Shown: positions 1-9,102, counted from the stretch's first letter. The stretch: 64,000 nt of DNA from Bacilli bacterium (GCA_900767605.1 CAAFZT010000048.1:62001-126000), one strand, 5' to 3'. The notes: generated by a model from the sequence alone, not told the origin. Numbers and translations: made by a program.

Positions 1-1051
1 TGGATATTCCGCTTGCGTCCCTCATGGTTTTTCGGATTTCGACCTGCCCCACATCCACAGAATATCCGCGGTACCTTAATTCGTTATAGATAAGGTTTTC
101 CATGATATGCGTTCGTTTCGTTTGGCGAAAATCAATCCGTGCGTTCCGAACTCCTAAATCCTCGAAATAGATTTTATAGGGCGTGGAAATGTAACTTTTC
201 CCTTTCACGTTGTACCGGGATGCGACATCGATGAGGAATGCGTCCTCAAAATAATGAATGTAGTTTGCAATTGTTTGTTCGGACAAACTCAAGTTTCTGC
301 TCTTAAAAGCAGCGGATAGCTTTTTGGGGTTAACGAGTCCCGCGATCCCTGATGCCAAGATATTGAATAACGTATCCAATTCGACGGTATTGCGAATTTG
401 ATAACGATCGATGATATCCGTTAAATAGGTTTCATCAATTTGAGTTTTGATGTATTTGATTTTGTCTTTGTCGTTGGAAGAAGTGACTGCCGAAGGAAGA
501 CCGCCGAAGTTCATATATTTTTCCAAGGCGATTTGTTTGTTCTCGTCGTAATAAGACCAACACTCGGAAAACGACAAAGGGAGGACGTGGATTTTATCTC
601 CTCGACCCCGAAATTCCGTGACGATATCTTTGACTAAGAATTTGGCATTGCTTCCCGTGACATAAACATCGAACTTGCCTTCTGATAAAAAACCATTTAG
701 CACCCATTCGAACCCATCCATTTCTTGAACTTCGTCTAAAAGAAGGTAATAAGAGCCTTCTTCTTTGCATTGATCGTGAATAAAATCAACGAATTTGGAC
801 GGATCCACTTTTTTGCGGCTTTTCTTCAGTTCGTAGTAATGTTCTCCGATGCGTTTTAGATCGATGGCTGAACTGAAGTCAAACCGAATGATTTTCCGGT
901 CGTCCACTCCTTGGGCTAGAAGGTATTGATAAAAGAGATGGTTCAGCAAATAGGATTTTCCTACCCTTCGCATGCCAGTGATGACCTTAATCATCCCATT
1001 GTCCATCCGATCAATCAGCTGCTGCAAATACGCGTCTCTTTTAATTTCCAT
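1..1051 (-). CDS. DUF4143-type AAA ATPase, 3' end cut by window edge
   Basis: About 350 residues are visible and the reading frame is still open at the window edge. The start is ATG at 1051, preceded by a GGGAGGG Shine-Dalgarno. A Walker A loop GMRRVGKS lies near residues 26-33, a Walker B with LLLDEVQE near 103-110, and a sensor-like VTGSNAKFL after it. The C-terminal part matches the DUF4143 half of these ATPases, where a PD-(D/E)XK-like fold is usual; the expected EVK motif would lie beyond the edge. Proteins of this family are common and poorly understood accessory genes. A second member lies at 24767-26116, and both have phased repeats upstream with the same core. Substrate and role are unknown. 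Confidence 0.88.
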   Translation of the reverse strand, partial: MEIKRDAYLQQLIDRMDNGMIKVITGMRRVGKSYLLNHLFYQYLLAQGVDDRKIIRFDFSSAIDLKRIGEHYYELKKSRKKVDPSKFVDFIHDQCKEEGSYYLLLDEVQEMDGFEWVLNGFLSEGKFDVYVTGSNAKFLVKDIVTEFRGRGDKIHVLPLSFSECWSYYDENKQIALEKYMNFGGLPSAVTSSNDKDKIKYIKTQIDETYLTDIIDRYQIRNTVELDTLFNILASGIAGLVNPKKLSAAFKSRNLSLSEQTIANYIHYFEDAFLIDVASRYNVKGKSYISTPYKIYFEDLGVRNARIDFRQTKRTHIMENLIYNELRYRGYSVDVGQVEIRKTMRDASGIS

Positions 1052-1211
1052 TGTTTGAATCCCTCCCCATTATTCTATTCTATTATTTTTTAAAAATAGA
1101 GAAAAAAATTAAATAGACGTTGATTGTCGTGGTTCTATCACTCGAAATATGAGCCCTGAGAAGCATGCTTTCCCAATGGAAATGGAAACGAAACAATGGC
1201 TTAGATTGCAG

Positions 1212-1316
1212 TTGCATATTTTTACTTTTGCAATTAAACGGATAAATATAAAAGTGCGGTAATTTCTACTTTTTAAGGATATTTGTATATGAAGAAGTTG
1301 CGAATTTTTACTTTAG
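1212..1316 (-). repeat. Three phased direct repeats upstream of the DUF4143 ATPase
   Basis: Read in the direction of the ATPase gene, copies at 1212-1231, 1254-1273 and 1298-1316 fit the consensus AAAGTAAAAATWYGCAA. Copies one and three are exactly 86 bases apart, and the middle one is shifted by one base, so the period is about 43 bases or four helical turns. The core TAAAAATATGCAA recurs in the same orientation upstream of the second DUF4143 gene. The repeats lie in a 343-base gap (1052-1394) between divergent genes, so they could act on either. I saw nothing else in the gap except AT-rich sequence next to the ATPase start. Confidence 0.65.
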
Positions 1317-1394
1317 AAAAACGCACATAAAAAAATCGATGACAAAAAATTAATGGTTATCATAATGGAATAATCTCATCAATGGAGGACGTAT

Positions 1395-2276
1395 ATGGCT
1401 AAAAAAGGACAAGCGATAACGTTGTTGGCAACTGCTATTTTGTTGCCGTCTTGTGGACAGCAAATCCATTCGGATTCCGTTTCCTCCTACTGGGAAACCA
1501 TTCAAAATGAGCCTAGTCCATATGGATACTATCGCATGAAGGATGGTTGGTACCAAGGAGAAGCTACTTGGGATGTTTTTTGGCTGGCCCCGAATGATGA
1601 GAAAATATCACGCTTTGAACACGTTGAGGAAAAGGTTGCAGTGCAAATTGAGTGGCGACAAGAAAGGGGGGAATTTGGTATGGGTGGACCTTTTGGATAC
1701 GTAACGGGATTAGAAGCTCATTATTATTATGAGGATTCGCAGCATACATTGGACCGAGTTCCCATGAAAGCAACATCCTCCGTTTATATTAAAGAAGGGC
1801 AGTTTTCCATTGAGCAAACGGAGTGGTTGCCAGCTGATTCCGATCCTACAACGAAAAACTTCTATGGCACATGTGAAAAAATCAAGTTGAGAACCTCTTG
1901 GGGGGAATCGTATTTGGTGCCACAGGAGAGAAAAAACTATTCTTTCTCGGATTCCGATAAAATTTTGAAAATGACGGAGCAGTACGCTGGAACGACCGAC
2001 TTAAGTACGTTTGCCATTTCTGTGGAAACATTGTTTTCCCTTGACTCCGACTTAGATTGCGTCAAAAAAATAAGCTATTTGAGGGAGGATTCAGGCAAGG
2101 AACTTAGCGATGCCGGCGAACTTGTCGTGAGTGGAGGAAGGAGGACCTACAGCTTCGCCTATTTGGAAGGCACACCGAATTTCGAGGTTTCTCAAAAAGG
2201 GATCCATTTGAATGAGTATCCCTGGTATGAATTTGAGTTTGCGGCAATGAATATTTCACTGATAAGGAATTATTAA
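1395..2276 (+). CDS. Predicted lipoprotein of unknown function
   Basis: A 293-residue protein with a lipoprotein signal: MAKK, a hydrophobic stretch, then LLPSC with the likely lipidated cysteine at residue 20. It should be anchored on the outer face of the cytoplasmic membrane. The rest is soluble, rich in aromatic and charged residues and predicted to be mostly strand. I recognise no family. The start follows GGAGGACGTAT. The next gene begins 18 bases downstream with its own AAGGAGA, so the two are probably co-transcribed and may form an envelope pair. Confidence 0.82.
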   Translation: MAKKGQAITLLATAILLPSCGQQIHSDSVSSYWETIQNEPSPYGYYRMKDGWYQGEATWDVFWLAPNDEKISRFEHVEEKVAVQIEWRQERGEFGMGGPFGYVTGLEAHYYYEDSQHTLDRVPMKATSSVYIKEGQFSIEQTEWLPADSDPTTKNFYGTCEKIKLRTSWGESYLVPQERKNYSFSDSDKILKMTEQYAGTTDLSTFAISVETLFSLDSDLDCVKKISYLREDSGKELSDAGELVVSGGRRTYSFAYLEGTPNFEVSQKGIHLNEYPWYEFEFAAMNISLIRNY

Positions 2277-2294
2277 AAAGAAAAGGAGATAAAT

Positions 2295-4397
2295 ATGTTT
2301 AGCGTTCTTGCGACGCTATTAGCAACCAGTATTTCTATGGCATCCGTCCCGTCCGTGATTTCCAATGAAGAAACGGACACGGATACTTATCGTGAACATT
2401 TCATACCTCCGGAGAGAACGCCTCAACTTCATACCAAGGATCATTATGAAAACAACAACACCTTGGATACTGCTGTTTGCATGACTCCTGACTCCTATTT
2501 GTCCTCTTTTCTCTACACCTCAGAAGCTCATGGGGTCTTGGAATGTAAATCTTATTCCGGCGACCTTGATTTTTTCTATATCAAGTGCATGACGGATACT
2601 CCGGTTCGCGTTACGGTGAGTGCAGAACAACCAATCAATCTTGCCATAAGACAATACAACTATGAAATTTTCCAAACAAACGATGAATCGAGTTATGAAT
2701 TTTTGGGAAATTTAAATCATCAGTTGTCCTGGGTTTACGAATCGGATGAAGACGTGGTTGGCAATGTTCAAACCGTTGATTTTCTTGCAAAGGCCGGAAC
2801 TTATTTCATTAGTTTGGATTATTTGTCCAAAGATACCAAACGGGACAATATTATTTATGGTCTTACCGTACGCACTGATGATTATCAATGGGATGGATAT
2901 GAGGGCCTTAACATGGAGGACGCCATGTTTAATAAGCGTCTTGCGGGTGCCATGTGGCTAAATGATATTCCCTTCAACAACTGCGCTGCGATTTTGCAAA
3001 GGCCTTCAACCATTGCTTACCATCATGACTCCCAAGCAAACATTGCAAGTCCAGAGTACTATTTGGATGACTTATATGAGTACGCCAAAGACCAACCCCT
3101 GGAACTTGCTAGGTACTATCTTTGGGATGAAGATTTAATTTCTGTGATTCGAAAGGTTGCCACTGATCTCATTAATTATCTCGCCGCGTTAAAGCAAGAT
3201 ATCGAATTAAGAAACAAGGAAATCACCGTTGCTTTCAACGCCGCTGAAAAAACGCTGACGGTTACTGCGGAGTTTTTAGGGATAGCGGGAAATTACATTC
3301 CTAATCCTCTTGTATCCACCATCACCACCATTGCTAGTTATGCCTTGGATGCTGCTGCGGCGATTTTAGAACTTATATTGCCTCGCTTATTAACGTCGAC
3401 GAGTACTGTTGAGGCGTATAGAAGGACGTTTATTAATTTGGCTAGCGCTTTGGAAAAATCTGAAGACCAAATAGGCTATCGCGTTATCGAAATCCCCGTT
3501 TATTACAAAATGCGGAAAGAGGACTATTCAGCTCTTCCCAAAGGGCCCCGTTCTGTTATTGACACCTCGGTGACGGGTGATATTCTCGCTGATAACTACA
3601 ATTGGATACGGGATAATCACACCGACGATTGCGTTCGTGTGCTTGCGACCAATGTATTTCAGCGTGGTCGATTCTATGGTTTTAAATTCCAAGAGGATCC
3701 ACAAACGCCTCTTAGAACGGCTCCTATCGCGGATTTTTCAGACGTTGTCCACGAAGACAAGCCTTTGAAGGTTGACGTCCCGTCTTCCATTTATGCTTAT
3801 CGAGGCGATTATGCTCTCTGCTCATTCACGGCGGAGCAGGCGGGAACGTATTGTGTGGAGCTGCCTTATGAATCCTCAAATGAACAACTGGAACTTGCAA
3901 CGTTTTCTTCCGCCCCGATTGGCTATACTGACGAAGGAATGCTCCAGTCGGATGTTGGCGGAATGCTGAACAATTCCCATAGTGTCATTGGTGCTCATTT
4001 GGATGTTGAACTGGCGGAAGGGGAGAAAGTGTATTTCCGTGTCAAAAACGGGGAATATGCTCGCTTCCAGCCGGTGTCCATCGAGGTACGTAGTACTCCC
4101 ATCCAGCACCACAACATCACCTACCAATGGAAAACGGATCGCCAACATTGGAGGAAATGCGAATGCGGATATCAAAGATTGGAAGGCCATTTCGTTTCCT
4201 CTTCGAACCCAAAAGTTTGTTTGTTATGCCACGGGCGTGCATCCATGGGCTTTATTGGGGGAGGGAACAGGGCCCCTGGCGTTAATCAGGAGTTTGGTCA
4301 TGGTTCCTATCTCCGGGCGGATGGAATCTACGTTATCTCCGATGAGGACATGCCATCGCTTTTAGCGGGAACGTTGGACTATCCAAATAAAGCCTGA
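2295..4397 (+). CDS. Large secreted or surface protein with Cys-rich C-terminal module
   Basis: 700 residues. The first 24 are hydrophobic and small (LATLLATSISMASV) like a signal peptide, but lack the usual basic residues; the codons upstream are closed by a stop, so no longer start exists. Residues about 45-190 resemble a PPC-like beta-sandwich (NNTLDTA ... DLDFFYIKC). The middle is helical. Near residues 640-680, CECGYQRLEGH and VCLLCHG form a four-cysteine module of the CECG...CxxC kind seen at the ends of many Bacillota surface proteins. No catalytic motif is evident. It follows the lipoprotein gene closely and probably works in the envelope with it. Confidence 0.8.
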   Translation: MFSVLATLLATSISMASVPSVISNEETDTDTYREHFIPPERTPQLHTKDHYENNNTLDTAVCMTPDSYLSSFLYTSEAHGVLECKSYSGDLDFFYIKCMTDTPVRVTVSAEQPINLAIRQYNYEIFQTNDESSYEFLGNLNHQLSWVYESDEDVVGNVQTVDFLAKAGTYFISLDYLSKDTKRDNIIYGLTVRTDDYQWDGYEGLNMEDAMFNKRLAGAMWLNDIPFNNCAAILQRPSTIAYHHDSQANIASPEYYLDDLYEYAKDQPLELARYYLWDEDLISVIRKVATDLINYLAALKQDIELRNKEITVAFNAAEKTLTVTAEFLGIAGNYIPNPLVSTITTIASYALDAAAAILELILPRLLTSTSTVEAYRRTFINLASALEKSEDQIGYRVIEIPVYYKMRKEDYSALPKGPRSVIDTSVTGDILADNYNWIRDNHTDDCVRVLATNVFQRGRFYGFKFQEDPQTPLRTAPIADFSDVVHEDKPLKVDVPSSIYAYRGDYALCSFTAEQAGTYCVELPYESSNEQLELATFSSAPIGYTDEGMLQSDVGGMLNNSHSVIGAHLDVELAEGEKVYFRVKNGEYARFQPVSIEVRSTPIQHHNITYQWKTDRQHWRKCECGYQRLEGHFVSSSNPKVCLLCHGRASMGFIGGGNRAPGVNQEFGHGSYLRADGIYVISDEDMPSLLAGTLDYPNKA

Positions 4398-4452
4398 AAA
4401 TACATGGCCAATTGCCGCATTTAATTATCAACTTTTGTCTATTCATTGCATA

Positions 4453-4497
4453 CAAATCAGCCACGAAACGAAAAAATATTGTTTCGTGGCTGATTTG
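4453..4497. repeat. Long hairpin 1 (17-bp perfect stem)
   Basis: The left arm 4453-4469 (CAAATCAGCCACGAAAC) pairs perfectly with 4481-4497, leaving an 11-base AT-rich loop. No U-tract follows, so it is not a standard terminator. A sister hairpin with the same CAGCCACGAA core lies at 4616-4660. The gap 4398-4765 holds nothing else that I can identify. Confidence 0.85.
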
Positions 4498-4615
4498 CTA
4501 CACAAAACGTAGCCAATTTTTTCATTTAATAAATTCTGGAAAAAATGGCATAGTAGGCTTCTTTTTTCGATAAATCGAGTCATGTGAACCACTTAAGCTT
4601 TGGTTTGACGGAAAG

Positions 4616-4660
4616 GTATTCAGCCACGAAGCGTTAAAATTTCGTTTCGTGGCTGAATAC
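4616..4660. repeat. Long hairpin 2 (18-bp stem, one G-T pair)
   Basis: The left arm 4616-4633 pairs with 4643-4660 around a 9-base loop. The inner core is shared with the hairpin at 4453-4497. The outer five pairs differ (GTATT/AATAC here, CAAAT/ATTTG there) but still pair, which indicates that the structure, and not only the sequence, is kept. Confidence 0.85.
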
Positions 4661-4765
4661 TAAATGGCTATGCGGTTAGAATGAGAGAACCGCCTTTCAA
4701 ATAAGCAATTGTTTCAGATTATCACCAACGTCATTACCTGAATGATTTATTTCGCTTCTAGGGGA

Positions 4766-6157
4766 TTAACACTGATGGACATCTTCTTCGGCAGCCATGG
4801 AGAAGTATTCCAACATCTTCTCAAAAGCTTCGTCGGTCGTTAAATCGCTCGTCGTCGGAATGATGTCCACTTTCTTGTCCAAAAAATCATTGCCAAAGAA
4901 ATGCGGGAAGAACACAAAATCCAAATACGTATTCACATAAATTTTCTTGGGGATGCGAATGTCTTTGAATTTCTTCTCTAGACGTAGGGCCAAATCGTCG
5001 AAAAGACGGAAATTGGCGCATTCCCCTAGTTCATACATCTCAATTTGCCCCGTTTTGCGGTCGCAAGCCAGACAAACTAAACCAAAATGCCCTCGTTGAA
5101 CCGAATCTTTCGAATCAAAGAAGTAATGGGGCAGTGCGCGAATCGTTATTTCCCATTCCTTATTGGTGGCGTAACGGTATCTCGCCTCCGGAAAGACTTC
5201 AGGGTCGATCATCGGGAAGAGGTCAGCGGCATCCGCATCTTCTTCGATGTCTTTCTCAAAGACCATGGGAACGGGATGGTCGATATCGAGATATACGTCA
5301 TAGAATTGATGGTCTTCGATAAGTTCGCCTTTGGTTTTATCAAAATCGGGCATCAGAAGATTGACTTTCTTTAAATAATCCAAGGCGCGAATCGCGATGG
5401 ATTTTGGGAGATAAACCTTCATGAAGGAACCGTTTGCCATATAAAGGGAGGTGTAATGGTTCTCTTTGCCAAAGGGGTTATCCACGATTTCCATGTCATT
5501 CTCCCCTTCTTTTTCAAAATAGAACGAAAGCATATTTGATAAAGCGGAGAGGGTATGCTGATCCATGTGAAGGGCTTCGTCTAATTGGGTTCTCAAGAAA
5601 CAGGTACCATCATCGTCGCAAGGATAGAAGCTGATGCCGAAGACGTTCCCTGCGTTGCCTAAAATCGTAAAGGGGACAATGTCGTAAGGGGTCCTAAGAT
5701 GAAATAGAACCATGTCGCTATATCGCTTTTCATAATGGGCTTTTTCTAGAATGGAAAGTTCTTTCCTAATCTTTTCGTAGAAAATCGAAGGCGCCTCTAT
5801 TTCTTGAAGGCCATAATGCTTGGTGAATTGGGTAAAATTCTCTGCTAGGGCTTGACGAAGCTCGAGAAACCATTCGTTTTCAAGGTTCTTGTCTATGATG
5901 GTTTCAAACCATTTTTTGTAGGAATAAGAGGAAGGAGCTTTCGGAAAAATATCGCGGTGTTTGTTACGGAATACGCCACGGGCGGCCTTGTAACAAGTTT
6001 CGGGTCCGCATAAATAGCAGAACCCTTCTTGATCTTTTGAAAGATCCATTTTCTTCATTTCATCTTCGCGGAGGAATCTTTCGTCTTTTAAAGAATAAAC
6101 AAGAAGATCCAAAGGTCGCTTTTCTAAAAGCCTCGTCATTTCATCGATATCAATCAT
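4766..6157 (-). CDS. DUF6930/DUF7309-like protein
   Basis: 463 residues from the ATG at 6157, which follows AGAGGTACCACC; a longer open frame upstream is hydrophobic and has no ribosome site, so I reject it. An early CYLCGPETC motif (about residues 37-45) suggests a metal-binding knuckle. The C-terminal part (IPKKIYVNTYLDFVFF and following) resembles the DUF6930 region of uncharacterised proteins that often pair it with a DUF7309-like domain. That assignment is from memory of the pattern and is tentative. A promoter TTGCGG-17-TTAAAA can be read on the minus strand upstream. Function is unknown. Confidence 0.78.
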   Translation of the reverse strand: MIDIDEMTRLLEKRPLDLLVYSLKDERFLREDEMKKMDLSKDQEGFCYLCGPETCYKAARGVFRNKHRDIFPKAPSSYSYKKWFETIIDKNLENEWFLELRQALAENFTQFTKHYGLQEIEAPSIFYEKIRKELSILEKAHYEKRYSDMVLFHLRTPYDIVPFTILGNAGNVFGISFYPCDDDGTCFLRTQLDEALHMDQHTLSALSNMLSFYFEKEGENDMEIVDNPFGKENHYTSLYMANGSFMKVYLPKSIAIRALDYLKKVNLLMPDFDKTKGELIEDHQFYDVYLDIDHPVPMVFEKDIEEDADAADLFPMIDPEVFPEARYRYATNKEWEITIRALPHYFFDSKDSVQRGHFGLVCLACDRKTGQIEMYELGECANFRLFDDLALRLEKKFKDIRIPKKIYVNTYLDFVFFPHFFGNDFLDKKVDIIPTTSDLTTDEAFEKMLEYFSMAAEEDVHQC

Positions 6158-6312
6158 GGTGGTACCTCTTTTCGTAATTTTAACGGAATGGGGAGGGATA
6201 CCGCAACGAGTTAAAGAGAGTGTCCCCTTTTGATATCGCGTGAAAAAGGAGCTCATCTTAGCTTTTAGCCATTTTAATCTTTTGATGATGTATATGCAAA
6301 AATGTGAAAATA

Positions 6313-6361
6313 ATATACTGCAGTATATCAAATTGACAAAAACACCTACACAAATAATAAT
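6313..6361 (+). promoter_or_regulatory. Promoter and palindromic operator of the DUF3990 toxin pair
   Basis: A perfect 16-base palindrome, ATATACTGCAGTATAT, occupies 6313-6328. It is followed at once by TTGACA (6333-6338), a 16-base spacer and TAATAA (6355-6360), or a 17-base spacer and AATAAT. The ATG at 6368 lies 7 bases beyond the -10 box, so the transcript probably starts at or next to the start codon. The palindrome abuts the -35 box and is the natural site for the HTH partner encoded downstream. Confidence 0.7.
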
Positions 6362-6367
6362 AGAGGC

Positions 6368-7024
6368 ATGGAAAGAATTATCTATCACGGAAGCGAATTT
6401 ATTGTTGAAAAACCAGAACACGGCAAAGGTAATACACACAATGATTACGGCCTTGGATTTTATTGCTGTTCAAACAAAGAACTTGCCAAAGAATGGGCGG
6501 CAAAAAGAAGTGGGCACGGTTATATTAATAAATACAGCATTCGCGATGACCGATTAAAAATATTGGACCTAACGATCCCACCCTATAACAACGTTTTATA
6601 TTGGGCTGCTTTGCTCATGCATAACCGGGAATTATCCACGGATTTAAGAGATAATTTTCCAAGAGAATTAAAATATCTAGAAGAAAAGCACCTCATTGAT
6701 ATTTCTCGTTTTGACATCGTCATTGGATATCGTGCGGATGACAGCTATTTCCGTTTCCCTGAATCCTTTGTTAGAAGCGAAATCACCTTGGAATCTCTTG
6801 AAAAGATCTTTCAGGCTGGTGACCTTGGAAAACAATACGTTTTAATATCAAAAAGAGCCTTTAATTTGGTTCGTTTTCTAGACTATCAAGAAGCGTTTGA
6901 AAATTCTAAGGAAGATTACTACAGAAGAAAAAGCGGCGCAGATAAGATCTTCGCGGATTTATTAAACGCGGATCGCTACTCTAAGGGAACGAGAATGAGG
7001 GACTTGATCGCCGATTATGAGTAA
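6368..7024 (+). CDS. DUF3990-type ADP-ribosyltransferase-like toxin
   Basis: 218 residues. The N-terminus IIYHGSEFIV followed by NDYGLGFYCCSNKELAKEWA is the signature of DUF3990 proteins, whose fold is related to ADP-ribosyltransferases and which usually sit beside a small DUF3791 or HTH partner. H7 with the YGLGFYC strand would line the NAD pocket; VIGYRADD near residue 119 is also typical. The only ribosome-like sequence (AGAGG) is one base from the ATG and too close to work, which fits a leaderless message. The 3' end overlaps the next gene by 8 bases, so the two are translationally coupled. Toxin action is inferred from the family, not shown here. Confidence 0.85.
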   Translation: MERIIYHGSEFIVEKPEHGKGNTHNDYGLGFYCCSNKELAKEWAAKRSGHGYINKYSIRDDRLKILDLTIPPYNNVLYWAALLMHNRELSTDLRDNFPRELKYLEEKHLIDISRFDIVIGYRADDSYFRFPESFVRSEITLESLEKIFQAGDLGKQYVLISKRAFNLVRFLDYQEAFENSKEDYYRRKSGADKIFADLLNADRYSKGTRMRDLIADYE

Positions 7025-7640
7025 TTTAGATGTCAGAAAAGTGAAGGATTTGTTTTCCAGGTTATTTGTTTTAGCCGTCCAAAACAAAATGAACCTTACC
7101 GCGTTTACGAAATTTCTAGAAAGAAGCGAACTAGTTTGCAAAATGGAAAAAGGACAATACGATGATTATTTCAATCGATCCTTGGAGCAAATTTTCTTCG
7201 ATATTACAAACCAAAGAATCGATAGGGACGAAAGCTTTGGCGTATACAATGACGCTTATTGGTGTGGCTATTCTTATTTTGAACTGCGAATGAGGACGGG
7301 AAAGCCGTTTGTCCTTTTATTCTTAAAATTGCCATTAACGAAGATGATGGAACTTTATTCGATTTATCATGAAATGGATATCTCGTCCTTATTAGAATAT
7401 TTTAACCAGCAAGATCAAGAAAAAACGATATTGCGGCTTCTTTGTGAAGAAAGAAAATGCTCGATTCCAAAATTAAGTTCCCTTACAGGGATTAGCAAAA
7501 CCACGTTATCGAAATATAATGCTAGCGACGAGGCATTATATAAAGGATCGTTTCAGACAATCTATCGAATTGCCTTGTTTTTCGATGTCCCGTTGGCCTT
7601 ATTTTATTGTGAAAAGTCACATGGTGACTCTAAAAATTAG
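7017..7640 (+). CDS. HTH partner (putative antitoxin) of the DUF3990 protein
   Basis: 207 residues in three parts. Residues 1-60 are helical and resemble DUF3791 (LFVLAVQNKMNLTAFTKFLE). Residues 75-125 carry a WCGYSYFEL ... FLKLPL ... YHEMD block that I associate with partners of DUF3990 proteins. Residues 150-200 form a helix-turn-helix (ISKTTLSKYNASDEALYKGS). The start ATG lies inside the end of the toxin gene. The layout suggests a protein that both binds the toxin and represses the promoter at 6313-6361 through the palindrome. Antitoxin activity is inferred. Confidence 0.78.
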   Translation: MSNLDVRKVKDLFSRLFVLAVQNKMNLTAFTKFLERSELVCKMEKGQYDDYFNRSLEQIFFDITNQRIDRDESFGVYNDAYWCGYSYFELRMRTGKPFVLLFLKLPLTKMMELYSIYHEMDISSLLEYFNQQDQEKTILRLLCEERKCSIPKLSSLTGISKTTLSKYNASDEALYKGSFQTIYRIALFFDVPLALFYCEKSHGDSKN

Positions 7641-7703
7641 GCCTGACGAGCCCATGCTATCTCAACGTTTTTGTATTCCCTAAAAATGTTTCTTTTTGGA
7701 CAT

Positions 7704-8756
7704 TTACGCTGATAAGGCATATTTAGTCTTTAAATCATTGCAGCGATTATAGTTTAGAAAGCCTTCCTTTTGCAGTCGCCCCACGACAATTCCGCAAAGA
7801 ATGTGTTTTTCTTGAGCAAAAGCGCGAATGGCCGTTTTTGAAAAATCATTCTTGGCAGTAAATGCACGGAATTCTTCTGTAGGAATTAACGTTTCTTTTG
7901 CAAAGTTATCCGCGGCTCTTTCATCTTCTTCGGTTGTTCCATTTGGCTGGTTGATGTGGCCGAGTAAAATATGGCCAAGCTCATGAAATAGACTAAACCA
8001 GAATTTATCTGCGTCTTTGCCACGAACGGTTAAACCAACAACGATTTTATTACCGTCGTAGAAAGTTGCACCATGCAGGAAAGAACCTCCGATGTGAGGG
8101 AGGAATACCAGTGCAATACCACAACCGGATAACAATTCAATCAACTTAGGACAGAAATCGGAAGGGTTCATTGTGGTCATACTTCTTATTTTCGGCAAAC
8201 TTTTCTTAAGCGTTTTTAAATCAATAAAGGAAGTCTCGATCGTTCGAGCCTCCAGTTTGGCTTTCTGCGCCCACGCTAATAGAGCAAGGTTGCTTTTTTC
8301 TGTTTCGGCCAATCTACGACATGCTATTTTTGACAATCGCATATCATCAACAATATCAAGCCTTACCACTTCAAAAAATTTCCTAAGATAAATCACCTTT
8401 TCGATTGGATCTCTGGTTTCAGGAACCCAACCATTTTTAGCCATTTCACAATAAGGCAGTTTCTTGACAAGTTCCTTGTCGGCGTCCATGTCATTCTCAA
8501 CGTTGGCTTTTTCCAGTTTTTCACGATAAGTGGCCTCTAGTTTATTCCAAAATTTAGCAGGAATACCTAATACCATTTCTAAACGAACAGCAACACTCGG
8601 AGTCAACTGAACTTCACCATTGATCAATTTGCTAATATGTTTCTCGGACATGTCCATGCGTACCGAAAATTCTTTTTGACTAAGTCCTCTCTCAAGCAAC
8701 TGCTCTTTTATCGTTGCTCCCGGTGGTGTTGCAATAATGCTGCGACTGTTCCCCAT
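7704..8756 (-). CDS. higA: HigA-type antitoxin fused to ImmA/IrrE-like metallopeptidase
   Basis: 350 residues. Residues about 10-75 are an XRE/HigA helix-turn-helix (GLSQKEFSVRMDMSEKHISKLINGE). The C-terminal half has HELGHILLGH near residue 265, the HExxH zinc site of ImmA/IrrE peptidases, with the downstream acidic EEDERAADNFA motif. Such fusions are frequent in HigA-like antitoxins and regulators. The gene follows the toxin gene on the same strand, 29 bases apart, which is the toxin-first order typical of higBA. It probably represses the operators at 9103-9177. Whether the peptidase cleaves a repressor or the toxin is unknown. Confidence 0.88.
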   Translation of the reverse strand: MGNSRSIIATPPGATIKEQLLERGLSQKEFSVRMDMSEKHISKLINGEVQLTPSVAVRLEMVLGIPAKFWNKLEATYREKLEKANVENDMDADKELVKKLPYCEMAKNGWVPETRDPIEKVIYLRKFFEVVRLDIVDDMRLSKIACRRLAETEKSNLALLAWAQKAKLEARTIETSFIDLKTLKKSLPKIRSMTTMNPSDFCPKLIELLSGCGIALVFLPHIGGSFLHGATFYDGNKIVVGLTVRGKDADKFWFSLFHELGHILLGHINQPNGTTEEDERAADNFAKETLIPTEEFRAFTAKNDFSKTAIRAFAQEKHILCGIVVGRLQKEGFLNYNRCNDLKTKYALSA

Positions 8757-8785
8757 TGGAATACCTCCTTAAATGAAACGGAAAT

Positions 8786-9082
8786 TTAATGATAATCTAC
8801 AATTTCCATTACGTTTGCGATTTGAATTTCACTCCCTATTTTTTTAAAAACCAATCGATAGGGATGAACTAAATCCATTGCGTATTGACCTTTGCGATCC
8901 CCTTTTAAGGGATGGCATCTTCCAATATGGAATTGAACCATCTCTTCCACGGTATCGGATGCATCAATTTCGTCGATACGCTGATGGATTTTGTTGGCCA
9001 TTTCTAAGCCATATTTCTTTTCTGCCTCGCTTGCGATTGTACACACCTTTTCAATCTTGCGAGTTTTATATGTAATTTCCAA
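8786..9082 (-). CDS. higB: HigB/RelE-family toxin
   Basis: 98 residues of the RelE/ParE fold. HIGRCHPLKGDRKGQYAMDL, then PYRLVFK and a C-terminal strand ending in MEIVDYH, is the HigB/plasmid-killer pattern, with basic residues placed for mRNA cleavage on the ribosome. It is the first gene of the operon and its upstream region carries two matching operators around a TTGCCA-17-TATATT promoter. RNase activity is inferred from the family. Confidence 0.87.
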   Translation of the reverse strand: MEITYKTRKIEKVCTIASEAEKKYGLEMANKIHQRIDEIDASDTVEEMVQFHIGRCHPLKGDRKGQYAMDLVHPYRLVFKKIGSEIQIANVMEIVDYH

Positions 9083-9102
9083 TCCATCACCTCTTTCGTT
9101 AG

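Noticed and set aside
6158..6439. N-terminal extension of the DUF6930-like protein to 6439
   Set aside because: The extension has no ribosome site, overlaps the divergent toxin gene start, and the ATG at 6157 has a good Shine-Dalgarno.
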